A stretch of DNA of 34,047 nucleotides from Chitinophaga pinensis (GTDB lineage Bacteria > Bacteroidota > Bacteroidia > SXHM01), in assembly GCA_945889235.1 (NCBI GenBank), contig CAMDBK010000004.1, positions 1 to 34,047 of the forward strand, read 5' to 3'. Each line of letters starts with the position of its first letter. The stretch's first letter is position 1. Shown piece by piece: positions 1 to 8,033 of the stretch. Below the pieces are notes generated by a model, which had not been told where the DNA came from, did not search any database, and saw nothing but the letters and a program-made list of their open reading frames with translations. A program made the translations under genes and the position numbers.

Positions 1-164
1 CTCAAAACGAAATTTACATTGTTGCCGCAGGAACGCTGAGCGCATTTACAGGCGCTTACCTTGGTAGTAAACTGGTGAAAAAAGTTACGATGAAATTCAT
101 GCAACTCTTTGTTGCACTCATGCTGATGGTGTTTGCTGTTTTGCTTGGATCAGGAATTATTTAA
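1..164 (+). CDS. C-terminal fragment of a TSUP (TauE/SafE-like) membrane permease, truncated at window start
   Basis: Frame 3 reads QNEIYIVAAGTLSAFTGAYLGSKLVKKVTMKFMQLFVALMLMVFAVLLGSGII*, with the GAYLGSKL motif and hydrophobic tail typical of TauE/SafE C-termini; stop at 162-164. Confidence 0.7.
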   Translation, partial: QNEIYIVAAGTLSAFTGAYLGSKLVKKVTMKFMQLFVALMLMVFAVLLGSGII

Positions 165-167
165 AAA

Positions 168-229
168 CGTCATGCTGAACTTGTTTCAGCATCTCAACAA
201 CAAGACCCTGAAACAAGTTCAGGGTGACG
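168..229. repeat. Long imperfect inverted repeat between convergent genes
   Basis: Arm 168-193 cgtcatgctgaacttgtttcagcatc and arm 204-229 gaccctgaaacaagttcagggtgacg; the reverse complement of the second matches the first at 22/26 positions. The first arm also contains its own palindrome gctgaa-cttgt-ttcagc. Confidence 0.9.
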
Positions 230-242
230 GAATGCAATCTAT

Positions 243-854
243 TCAATTAACAAAGGCTACATAGAATAAACGCAGGCCTAGCAGAACAAGACAAAGGCCT
301 ATTACTTTGTAAAGCACAAAAAGAATTTCGGGCTTAAGAATATTTTTGATTTTTGCTGCAAGAAAAACTTTGGTCATATCTGAAGTGAAAATGGCGAGCA
401 ACGTCCCTGAAAGGTAAATACCAAGGTTTTTATCAAAGCCGTGTTTGTCGCCTGCTACTTTTATAATACCAATCCACACCGCAAATACAAAGGGATTGAC
501 AAAATTCACAAGAAAACCTTTGCTGAAAAAACCTATATAATGTTTGGCATTCAACTGGATTGTATCTTCCTCTGCACTTTTCTTTTTCAGAAAATAGCGA
601 ATTCCGAGAGCTATCAAAACCACACCTCCAACAAGGGCAAGATAAAATCTGCTTTCATCACTCTTCAGATAAACTGAAGCACCGAAAACGCACAGCAATA
701 CAGCAAGAATATCACTAATAAAAATCCCTAAAGCAACTAAACCACCCGCAACAACACCATGCTGCAATGAAGTTTTCAGCAAGGTGAAAAACACAGGTCC
801 GATAAGGATTATGAGGGCGAGTCCAACAAAAAAACCATCCAGGAAAACAGGCAT
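243..854 (-). CDS. LysE/RhtB-family amino-acid exporter
   Basis: 203 aa; GLALIILIGPVFFTLLKTSLQHG near the N-terminus and multiple TM segments, typical of LysE-type translocators. Confidence 0.8.
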   Translation of the reverse strand: MPVFLDGFFVGLALIILIGPVFFTLLKTSLQHGVVAGGLVALGIFISDILAVLLCVFGASVYLKSDESRFYLALVGGVVLIALGIRYFLKKKSAEEDTIQLNAKHYIGFFSKGFLVNFVNPFVFAVWIGIIKVAGDKHGFDKNLGIYLSGTLLAIFTSDMTKVFLAAKIKNILKPEILFVLYKVIGLCLVLLGLRLFYVAFVN

Positions 855-871
855 TATTTTTTATTTAAATA

Positions 872-890
872 AGGCGCGAGCATCGCGCCT
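872..890. repeat. Perfect hairpin repeat aggcgcga-gca-tcgcgcct
   Basis: Arms 872-879 and 883-890 are exact reverse complements; lies directly after the stop of the 891-2423 gene. Confidence 0.85.
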
Positions 891-2423
891 CTACGGTTTT
901 GACACATTCCTTTCTTTCTTTGCAATCTTCTCTAACAAATAATCCAATCCAAGTATTTCAGAACAGGTAACAAAGGCGCTTACCGTAACTCCCAACACAC
1001 CGTGAAAATGCAAATTCTGTCCGGTAAAAAAAAGATTTTTTACTTTCGTTCGGGCAGGAACCATCGTCTTGACAGGGTCAAAGCAATCTTTCACAATTCC
1101 ATACATGCTGCCAGAGGGTGAGGCAATGTAATCGCGGTAACTGAGCGGTGTTGAGCTGTAATAGGCTTTTGTATTTGCACGAATACCGGGGAACTTTTTC
1201 TCTAATTCATCCAACAGAATTTCAGATTTTCTGCGTTTGAATTCTTCATAATCTTCACCGCGAAAATCAGGATGAGCAACGGTGCTGGAAGTGTTCTGCC
1301 ACTTTTTCACTTCATCAAATTTCATGTAAGTGAGCACCGCCATTCCTTCGGCATATTCTTTTGTCTTGGAAGTAGAAACCATAAATGCTCCGTAACTCAG
1401 CGGCCATTCGTTTTCTTTATAGTCAACAGGTTTCCACACATCATTTGTTTTAAAATGATAGTTGTTATGTTTTACATAACGGACTTTATTTTTCTTAAAA
1501 ACCAAGTAAAGCGAAAAAGAAGAAACTGAATTTTCAAGTGACTTAAATCGTGTGTAGTACGATTTGCGAACCTTTCCCTGTTCAAGCAATTCAAGTGTTG
1601 TGAGCGGATGAGCATTGGAAATAAAAAGTTTTCCTTTTACCGTTTTTCCATTTGTGAGTTCAGCAGAACGGATTTCATCTCCTTCAAATTTCAGTTGCTT
1701 TACTTCGCTTCGTTTAAAAATATCTCCTCCGGATTTTCTAATATTTTTGACAAGCAGTTTTGCAATCTGCGAACCACCATCAATTAAACGCCAGGCGCTT
1801 AAAATGTAACTATTCACCACCAACGCATGAATGTAAAAAGGAGTCTTCTCCCCTATTCCGGCATACAAAAGATTGGTTCCGGCCAATACATTCCTTAGCT
1901 TTTCATTTTTGGTGAGTGAAGCAATAAAGTCCTTTGCGTTGGTTTGTAACAGTTCCGAATCGGAATTATAACTCTCTCCGTTTCGCAGGTTATACAAGGG
2001 AAAGCGAAGGCAAACCTTTTTTATTTCATCACAATATTTTTGAATTGCTTTTTGTTCAGCAGGAAATTTTTCAGTTAGAACACAAATGAAATTTTCATAA
2101 CCCTGTGCATAGGGATACTGATTGTTATCTCCTTCAAACGTTAGAATGTCAAAACCATCTTCATCCATTTTCTCCAACTTCAGCTTATCCATAATGCCGA
2201 AATAATTGAAGAAGCGATTTAGGTTTTCACCTTCACCCAAACCACCGAGGTAATGAACACCTGTATCAAAAATAACCCGGTCGCGGACAAAGGTTTGCAG
2301 GTTGCCACCTATTTGTTGGTTCTTTTCCAGCACACAAACTTTATAACCTTCTTCAGCAAGAATATTGGCGCAGAGCAAGCCTCCCAACCCGCTTCCGATT
2401 ATCACCACATCGTATTCCTGCAT
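891..2423 (-). CDS. FAD/NAD(P)-dependent oxidoreductase, phytoene desaturase / retinol saturase-like
   Basis: 510 aa; MQEYDVVIIGSGLGGLLCANILAEEGYKVCVLEKNQQIGG Rossmann motif and C-terminal FTGQNLHFHGVLGVTVSAFVTCSEILG. Confidence 0.8.
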   Translation of the reverse strand: MQEYDVVIIGSGLGGLLCANILAEEGYKVCVLEKNQQIGGNLQTFVRDRVIFDTGVHYLGGLGEGENLNRFFNYFGIMDKLKLEKMDEDGFDILTFEGDNNQYPYAQGYENFICVLTEKFPAEQKAIQKYCDEIKKVCLRFPLYNLRNGESYNSDSELLQTNAKDFIASLTKNEKLRNVLAGTNLLYAGIGEKTPFYIHALVVNSYILSAWRLIDGGSQIAKLLVKNIRKSGGDIFKRSEVKQLKFEGDEIRSAELTNGKTVKGKLFISNAHPLTTLELLEQGKVRKSYYTRFKSLENSVSSFSLYLVFKKNKVRYVKHNNYHFKTNDVWKPVDYKENEWPLSYGAFMVSTSKTKEYAEGMAVLTYMKFDEVKKWQNTSSTVAHPDFRGEDYEEFKRRKSEILLDELEKKFPGIRANTKAYYSSTPLSYRDYIASPSGSMYGIVKDCFDPVKTMVPARTKVKNLFFTGQNLHFHGVLGVTVSAFVTCSEILGLDYLLEKIAKKERNVSKP

Positions 2424-2430
2424 AGTAATT

Positions 2431-3726
2431 TTATTGTGCGAAAACCTTGTCTAAAGCTTTACACATTGCTACAATTGTTTTATCAATATCTGTATCTGTA
2501 TGTGCTTCAGAAATAAAACCAACCTCGTAACCTGAAGGTCCGAGATAAATTCCACTCTCTAATAATTCAGAGTGAAGAACTCTGAATTTACTCATGCTTG
2601 CGGCATCTATTTCATCTGCACTTCTTATATTCTCTTGGTCTGTAAATGCAATCCAGAAAATAGAAGCAATGTTGAACATTCTGAATTTATAACCTTTTGA
2701 ACGAGCATGATCTTCAACAGCTGCGCAGAGTTTTTTTGTTTTTGTTTCAAGTAAAGAATAAAAATCAGCTTTCAAACATTCAGTCAATTGCGCAATTCCT
2801 GCAGCCATTGCAACCGGATTTCCCGACAAGGTTCCTGCCTGATAAACATCACCATCGGGAGAAATCTTTGCCATGATTTCTTTGCTTGCTCCATACATTC
2901 CTACCGGCAAACCACCACCGATTATTTTTCCGTAAGTAATAATATCAGGTTGAATTCCGTAGTAACCGGCAGCACCTTCAAACCCAAGCCGGAAGCCCGA
3001 AATCACTTCATCAAAATGCAGCAGCGTTTTATTTTCTGAGCAGATAGTTCTTAGTTGTTGCAGATATTTTTTAGTCTGTAACAACAAACCGTTGTTAGCG
3101 GGAACAGGCTCAATAATGACTGCTGCAATTTGATTCTCAAATTCTTCAAATGCTTTTTTTACCGCTTCAATATTGTTGAGCGGAACAACAATGGTATCAT
3201 TCACAAACGACTCGGGAACACCGGCAGAAGAACTTGTTCCGAAGGTAACCAAACCCGAACCTGCTTTCACCAACATGGAATCAACGTGTCCGTGATAACA
3301 ACCTTCAAACTTTAAAATTTTGTTTCTGCCTGTAAAGCCACGCGCAAGTCTGATGGCACTCATCACCGCTTCGGTTCCTGAACTTACAAACCTTATTTTT
3401 TCAATAAATTTATTGTTGGATAAAATCAGCTCAGCCAATTCATTTTCTTTTTGTGTTGGCGCACCAAATGAAGTTCCGTTTTGTACTGCAGTAACTATTG
3501 CCTCTCTGACTTTTGAATTATTGTGCCCTAAAATCAATGGTCCCCATGAGCAACAGAAATCTATAAATTCATTTTCATCTGCATCCCAAATCCTGCTGCC
3601 ATCCCCTTTTTGTATAAATAGCGGAGTTCCGCCTACCGAGCGAAAAGCACGCACAGGAGAATTTACTCCACCCGGAAAATATTGCTTCGCTTTTTCAAAT
3701 AATTGTTCTGATTTATCTCTTTTCAT
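2431..3726 (-). CDS. hemL: Glutamate-1-semialdehyde 2,1-aminomutase
   Basis: 431 aa; FPGGVNSPVRAFRSVGGTPLFI, FVSSGTEAVMSAIRLARGFTGRNKILKFEGCYHGHVD, PLP-lysine region TYGKIIGGGLPVGMYG. Confidence 0.95.
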   Translation of the reverse strand: MKRDKSEQLFEKAKQYFPGGVNSPVRAFRSVGGTPLFIQKGDGSRIWDADENEFIDFCCSWGPLILGHNNSKVREAIVTAVQNGTSFGAPTQKENELAELILSNNKFIEKIRFVSSGTEAVMSAIRLARGFTGRNKILKFEGCYHGHVDSMLVKAGSGLVTFGTSSSAGVPESFVNDTIVVPLNNIEAVKKAFEEFENQIAAVIIEPVPANNGLLLQTKKYLQQLRTICSENKTLLHFDEVISGFRLGFEGAAGYYGIQPDIITYGKIIGGGLPVGMYGASKEIMAKISPDGDVYQAGTLSGNPVAMAAGIAQLTECLKADFYSLLETKTKKLCAAVEDHARSKGYKFRMFNIASIFWIAFTDQENIRSADEIDAASMSKFRVLHSELLESGIYLGPSGYEVGFISEAHTDTDIDKTIVAMCKALDKVFAQ

Positions 3727-3740
3727 TTCTTCAAATTTGC

Positions 3741-3770
3741 TTTGCGAATATAGGGTAATTTATACCTTTG
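3741..3770 (+). promoter_or_regulatory. Candidate Bacteroidota promoter for kynU (TTTG-N18-TACCTTTG)
   Basis: tttg 3741-3744, 18-nt spacer, tacctttg 3763-3770 matching TAnnTTTG; ATG 45 nt downstream. Confidence 0.55.
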
Positions 3771-3788
3771 GGCACAAGTAGAATTTCA

Positions 3789-3812
3789 CGCAAAGGCGCA
3801 AAGGCGCAAAGA
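3789..3812. repeat. Three 8-bp tandem units (cgcaaagg, cgcaaagg, cgcaaaga) directly before the kynU start
   Basis: Read directly: cgcaaaggcgcaaaggcgcaaaga, ATG at 3815. Confidence 0.85.
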
Positions 3813-3814
3813 AT

Positions 3815-5104
3815 ATGAGCTTTAACAACACCCTTGAATTTGCACAGTCGCAGGACAAAGCAGATAAACTTTCAACTTTCAGAGACAAATTTTTCTTTCC
3901 GCAACTGAATGGAAAAGAAGCAATTTATTTCTGCGGAAATTCATTGGGATTACAACCAAAAACTGCTGCTTCAGCTTTACAACAAGAATTAAACGACTGG
4001 GCAAAGTTTGCAGTGGAAGGACATTTTCATGCAAAAAACCCGTGGTTCTCTTATGAGAAAATGTTTAATCAACCGCTTGCAAAACTTGTGGGAGCAAAGC
4101 CTTCGGAAGTTTGTGCATTGGGTTCATTGACCAATAATCTTCATTTGCTGATGGTTTCGTTTTACCGTCCGACAGCAAAGCGTTTTAAAATACTGTGCGA
4201 AGAAAAACCGTTTGCTTCTGACCAATATGCATTAGAATCACAAGTGAGATTTCATGGTTTTAATCCTCATGAAACAATTGTAGAACTAAAGCCACGAGCA
4301 GGAGAATTTACTTTGCACTCAGAAGATATTCTTGCAAAAATTGAAGAGCTGAATGAAGAACTCGCATTGGTAATGATTGGCGGTGTGAATTATTATACCG
4401 GACAGGCTTTTGACATGAAATGTATTACTGAGGCTGCACATAAAGTGGGCGCACTTGCAGGTTTTGACTTAGCTCATGCTATGGGTAATCTGGTGATGAA
4501 CCTGCACGACTGGAATGTGGATTTTGCTTGCTGGTGCAGCTATAAATATCTGAACTCGGGGCCGGGAAGCGTAGCAGGAATTTTTGTGCATGAGAAACAT
4601 GGCAATAATCCCGAACTACCGCGCTTTGCAGGCTGGTGGGGAAATAATCCTGATACACGTTTTAAAATGGAAAAAGGATTTGTTCCTGCAGTTGGTGCTG
4701 ATGGCTGGCAACTGAGCAACGCACCTGTATTCTCAATGGCTGTACACAAAATGGCATTGGATATTTTTGATGAAGCAGGGATTGAAAATCTGCGTGAGAA
4801 GAGTGAGAAGCTGACTAGTTACCTCGAATTTTTAATTGATGAAATAAATGTCAACCTGAGCGTAGTCGAAGGGCAAAAACTTAAAATCACAATTCTTACT
4901 CCACGAAATAAAGCGGAACGTGGTTGCCAATTATCACTGGTGTTTTCTGAAAACGGAAAACAAATTCATGAACAATTATTGAAAGCAGGAATTATAACCG
5001 ATTGGCGAAATCCTGATGTAATACGTCTGGCTCCTGTTCCGCTTTATAATTCGTTTGAAGATGTTTGGAAATTCGGTGATGAGTTAAGGAAGATTATCAA
5101 TTAA
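3815..5104 (+). CDS. kynU: Kynureninase
   Basis: 429 aa; IYFCGNSLGLQPKTA, NNLHLLMVSFYRPT, GFDLAHAMGNLVMNLHDWNVDFACWCSYKYLNSGPGSVAGIFVHEKH, ERGCQLSLVF, RLAPVPLYNSFEDVWKF. Confidence 0.96.
   Translation: MSFNNTLEFAQSQDKADKLSTFRDKFFFPQLNGKEAIYFCGNSLGLQPKTAASALQQELNDWAKFAVEGHFHAKNPWFSYEKMFNQPLAKLVGAKPSEVCALGSLTNNLHLLMVSFYRPTAKRFKILCEEKPFASDQYALESQVRFHGFNPHETIVELKPRAGEFTLHSEDILAKIEELNEELALVMIGGVNYYTGQAFDMKCITEAAHKVGALAGFDLAHAMGNLVMNLHDWNVDFACWCSYKYLNSGPGSVAGIFVHEKHGNNPELPRFAGWWGNNPDTRFKMEKGFVPAVGADGWQLSNAPVFSMAVHKMALDIFDEAGIENLREKSEKLTSYLEFLIDEINVNLSVVEGQKLKITILTPRNKAERGCQLSLVFSENGKQIHEQLLKAGIITDWRNPDVIRLAPVPLYNSFEDVWKFGDELRKIIN
4850..4874. repeat. Copy of a dispersed repeat (gtcaacctgagcgtagtcgaagggc) inside the kynU coding sequence
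   Basis: 23/25 identical to the reverse complement of the intergenic element at 23893-23917 (gtcaccctgagcatagtcgaagggc). Confidence 0.85.
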
Positions 5105-5109
5105 AATTG

Positions 5110-5175
5110 TCTCGCAAAGGCGCTAAGAACGCTAAGCAAACAATAAATCTTTGCGAACTTTGCGTCTTGGCGAGA
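5110..5175. repeat. Imperfect inverted repeat between kynU and rnhB
   Basis: Arm 5110-5136 tctcgcaaaggcgctaagaacgctaag; arm 5149-5175 ctttgcgaactttgcgtcttggcgaga; 21/27 complementary. Confidence 0.85.
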
Positions 5176-5182
5176 AACAAAA

Positions 5183-5779
5183 ATGCTTGAACTGCGATTT
5201 CAAAACAAGTTAATTGAAGCCGGTGTGGATGAAGCCGGACGCGGATGCCTTGCTGGACCGGTGTTTGCCGCGGCTGTTATTCTTCCAAAAAAATTCAGAT
5301 CAGAATTGTTGAATGACTCCAAACAACTGAGTGAAAAGAAAAGAGAAGAGCTTCGCCCGATTATAGAAAAAGAAGCAGTGGCATGGGCAGTTGGCATTAC
5401 AACGCATGAAGAAATTGACAAAATAAATATTCTCAACGCTTCTTATCTCGCCATGCACCGGGCGATTGAACAATTAAAAAAAACGCCACAATTGTTATTG
5501 ATTGATGGCAACCGTTTTAAAAAATACAAAGACCTTCCATTCAAGTGTATTGTTAAAGGTGACGGAAAATATATGTCCATTGCTGCCGCTTCCATTCTTG
5601 CAAAAACCCACCGTGATGAATATATGATGAAAATGGACGAGGAGTTTCCGCATTATAACTGGAGAAAAAATAAAGGGTATGGAACGCTGAAACATCGCAT
5701 AGCAATTGAGCAATATGGGGAATCAATTATTCACAGAAAGAGTTTTAAGGTGGTGGTGGTGCAGCCGACATTGTTTTAA
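5183..5779 (+). CDS. rnhB: Ribonuclease HII
   Basis: 198 aa; EAGVDEAGRGCLAGPVFAAAVILP, LLIDGNRF, KGDGKYMSIAAASILAKTHRDEYM. Confidence 0.95.
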   Translation: MLELRFQNKLIEAGVDEAGRGCLAGPVFAAAVILPKKFRSELLNDSKQLSEKKREELRPIIEKEAVAWAVGITTHEEIDKINILNASYLAMHRAIEQLKKTPQLLLIDGNRFKKYKDLPFKCIVKGDGKYMSIAAASILAKTHRDEYMMKMDEEFPHYNWRKNKGYGTLKHRIAIEQYGESIIHRKSFKVVVVQPTLF

Positions 5780-5792
5780 AAGCCTCCCCCTT

Positions 5793-5811
5793 CCCTCTCC
5801 AAAGGAGAGGG
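5793..5811. repeat. Hairpin ccctctcc-aaa-ggagaggg, part of a longer cctccccc... element, between rnhB and pdhB
   Basis: Arms 5793-5800 and 5804-5811 are perfectly complementary; related sequence lies inside the coding region at 26508-26546. Confidence 0.8.
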
Positions 5812-5854
5812 TTAAAACTTATTCCTATTTTTGAACATTCAAAAAAATCAAGAC

Positions 5855-6832
5855 ATGAGAGAGATACAGTTTCGTGAAGCGGTAAAAGAAGCCATGAGCG
5901 AGGAAATGCGCAGGGATAAAAACGTTTTTCTCATGGGTGAAGAAGTAGCGGAATACGATGGTGCTTACAAAGCAAGTCAGGGAATGTTGGCGGAGTTTGG
6001 AGCCGAGCGTGTGATTGATACTCCCATTTCTGAATTGGGTTTTGCGGGAATTGGTGTGGGTGCTGCCATGAACGGGCTGCGACCTATCATTGAATTTATG
6101 ACGTTTAATTTTTCATTGGTTGCAATTGATCAGGTAATTAATGCTGCAGCAAAAATGAAATCCATGTCGGGCGGACAATTTGGTGTTCCTATTGTTTTTC
6201 GCGGACCGACTGCTTCTGCAGGACAACTGGGTGCGCAACACTCACAGGCTTATGAAAGTTGGTATGCAAACTGCCCCGGATTAAAAGTTGTTGTGCCTTC
6301 TAATCCTTATGATGCCAAGGGTTTGCTGAAGGCTGCAATCCGTGATAACGACCCTGTAATTTTCATGGAATCAGAACAGATGTATGGCGAGAAGGGACCG
6401 GTTCCTCAAAGCGAATACATCATTCCGATTGGTGTTGCGGATGTGAAACGGGAAGGAAAACATGTTACAGTTGTATCGTTCGGAAAAATTATAAAAACTG
6501 TTTTTAAAGCTGCCGAAGAATTAGCTAAAGACGGAATTGAAGTAGAAATAATTGACTTACGCACTGTTCGTCCGATTGATTATAACACTGTGATAACTTC
6601 GGTGAAGAAAACCAACCGTTTAGTAATTGTTGAAGAAGCCTGGCCGCTGGGTTCCATTGCAACCGAAGTTGCTTTCAAAGTACAGAAAGATGCATTTGAT
6701 TATTTAGATGCACCTGTGAAAAGAGTAATGACACAAGATGTTCCTTTAGCTTATGCACCAACGCTTGTAGCGGAATTTTTACCTACTGCTGAGAAGGTAA
6801 TTAAAGCTGTGAAAGAGGTAATGTATCTCTGA
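5855..6832 (+). CDS. pdhB: Pyruvate dehydrogenase E1 component subunit beta (ORF track start 5831; ATG at 5855 preferred)
   Basis: MREIQFREAVKEAMSEEMRRDKNVFLMGEEVAEYDGAYKASQGM...; ERVIDTPISELGFAGIGVGAAMNGLRPIIEFM. The TTG start at 5831 falls inside a TATTTTTG (-7-like) motif at 5826-5833, so the later ATG is more plausible. Confidence 0.93.
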   Translation: MREIQFREAVKEAMSEEMRRDKNVFLMGEEVAEYDGAYKASQGMLAEFGAERVIDTPISELGFAGIGVGAAMNGLRPIIEFMTFNFSLVAIDQVINAAAKMKSMSGGQFGVPIVFRGPTASAGQLGAQHSQAYESWYANCPGLKVVVPSNPYDAKGLLKAAIRDNDPVIFMESEQMYGEKGPVPQSEYIIPIGVADVKREGKHVTVVSFGKIIKTVFKAAEELAKDGIEVEIIDLRTVRPIDYNTVITSVKKTNRLVIVEEAWPLGSIATEVAFKVQKDAFDYLDAPVKRVMTQDVPLAYAPTLVAEFLPTAEKVIKAVKEVMYL

Positions 6833-7984
6833 TTAATTTTTAACAACAAGTTTCTTTGACTCACTTTTCTGTGAAGAACTAATGTTCACAAAATATGTTC
6901 CATTCTCAAAACTTTCAAGAGGAATTTTTATTTGGTTTTTTCCTTCTGAAATCTCAGTTTCATAAGCAGCAAAAACCTGCGAAAACAAATTTGTAATTGT
7001 GATGCGGATTGTCTCAGGCTTGTTTGCTGAAATTTCAATATTCAGATTTTCTGTTGCCGGATTAGGGTAAACCGAAGCGCTTTCAAAATTGCTGACAGCC
7101 AATTCAATTCCTGTTGAAACCTGTGCCCAGCAATCAGTAATGGGTGTTGCTGTTGCGCTGTTTCCGCAGTAATTCAAACCATACATATCTTCGAGTGTGC
7201 GCAAAACATTGTAATGATCAATTGTTTCACTATAGCTTCCGGCAATAAGATTATCACCAATAAATACGGTAAGAATATGATTCAATGACACCCAGTTATC
7301 TTCATCAAAAGTTAAAATAAACAAACTGTTATTTGTTTTTGCCCATTGTATGTAGGCATCCATATTATTCTCAACCCAGGCATCTCCGTTTGAAATTGCA
7401 GAAGGCAAAAGGGCCGGGTCATGCATATCGTTTTCAAGATTCGGAATAACAAACGATAATGTTGGCAACTGTGAAAAATCACTTGGAAAATCAGCATAAG
7501 AAAGATGAAGTGATGAAGGAATTCCGTTAGTAGAAGCATTCATCCAGTTTACCCATGGAGAATGTTTGCGGGCATAAAGACCTGAGGTTTCTCCGTTAAA
7601 ACCTGTTGATGGTAAATCTTCTGAATAGCCTGCAAACGTAAAATTGTTGGCGAGCAATTCAGCGCCTAAATTACAGGTAATAAAGGGTTGACCGGCCGGA
7701 AGTCCGTCACCTGTTGAACCTTGATTATCACCCGAAAAAAGCATGATGTAATTAGGTTGGCTTGGATGAGTTAAGCCATAAGAATCAGTAAAGGTTGCTG
7801 CGTTTTGATCAGCAACCAGACTGTTGATGTAAGTAGCGTTTGACGAGCCTTGAATCTGTGAATAGCTGTGGTTTTCAAGTACGCATATAACAACATGATC
7901 GTATTGTGGAATAACTTGAGCAAATGACTGCCGAAGAAAAATAGAGAAAGCCAGAAATGTCAGAAATGAGTAAACTATTTTCAT
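6833..7984 (-). CDS. Secreted phosphoesterase (PF04185-like phospholipase C / acid phosphatase family) with T9SS type A sorting domain
   Basis: Signal peptide; YDHVVICVLENHSYSQI, GLTHPSQPNYIMLFSGDN, FDEDN; C-term SVYPNPATENLNIEIS...GTYFVNISSSQKSESKKLVVKN. Confidence 0.85.
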   Translation of the reverse strand: MKIVYSFLTFLAFSIFLRQSFAQVIPQYDHVVICVLENHSYSQIQGSSNATYINSLVADQNAATFTDSYGLTHPSQPNYIMLFSGDNQGSTGDGLPAGQPFITCNLGAELLANNFTFAGYSEDLPSTGFNGETSGLYARKHSPWVNWMNASTNGIPSSLHLSYADFPSDFSQLPTLSFVIPNLENDMHDPALLPSAISNGDAWVENNMDAYIQWAKTNNSLFILTFDEDNWVSLNHILTVFIGDNLIAGSYSETIDHYNVLRTLEDMYGLNYCGNSATATPITDCWAQVSTGIELAVSNFESASVYPNPATENLNIEISANKPETIRITITNLFSQVFAAYETEISEGKNQIKIPLESFENGTYFVNISSSQKSESKKLVVKN

Positions 7985-8010
7985 CGTAAAATTGTAATAA
8001 TTGATTTCTG

Positions 8011-8018
8011 CAAAAGTA
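8011..8018 (-). promoter_or_regulatory. Candidate -7 element TACTTTTG upstream of the phosphoesterase gene
   Basis: caaaagta on + strand = TACTTTTG on - strand, matching TAnnTTTG, 27 nt before the ATG. No clear -33 element. Confidence 0.4.
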
Positions 8019-8033
8019 AGGTATTCGATAGAA

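Noticed and set aside
441-677. 78-aa ORF antisense to the LysE-like gene
   Set aside because: Shadow ORF; the minus-strand protein has convincing family motifs.
3320-3781. 153-aa plus-strand ORF antisense to hemL
   Set aside because: Shadow ORF over a conserved aminomutase; no recognisable family and no separate promoter evidence.
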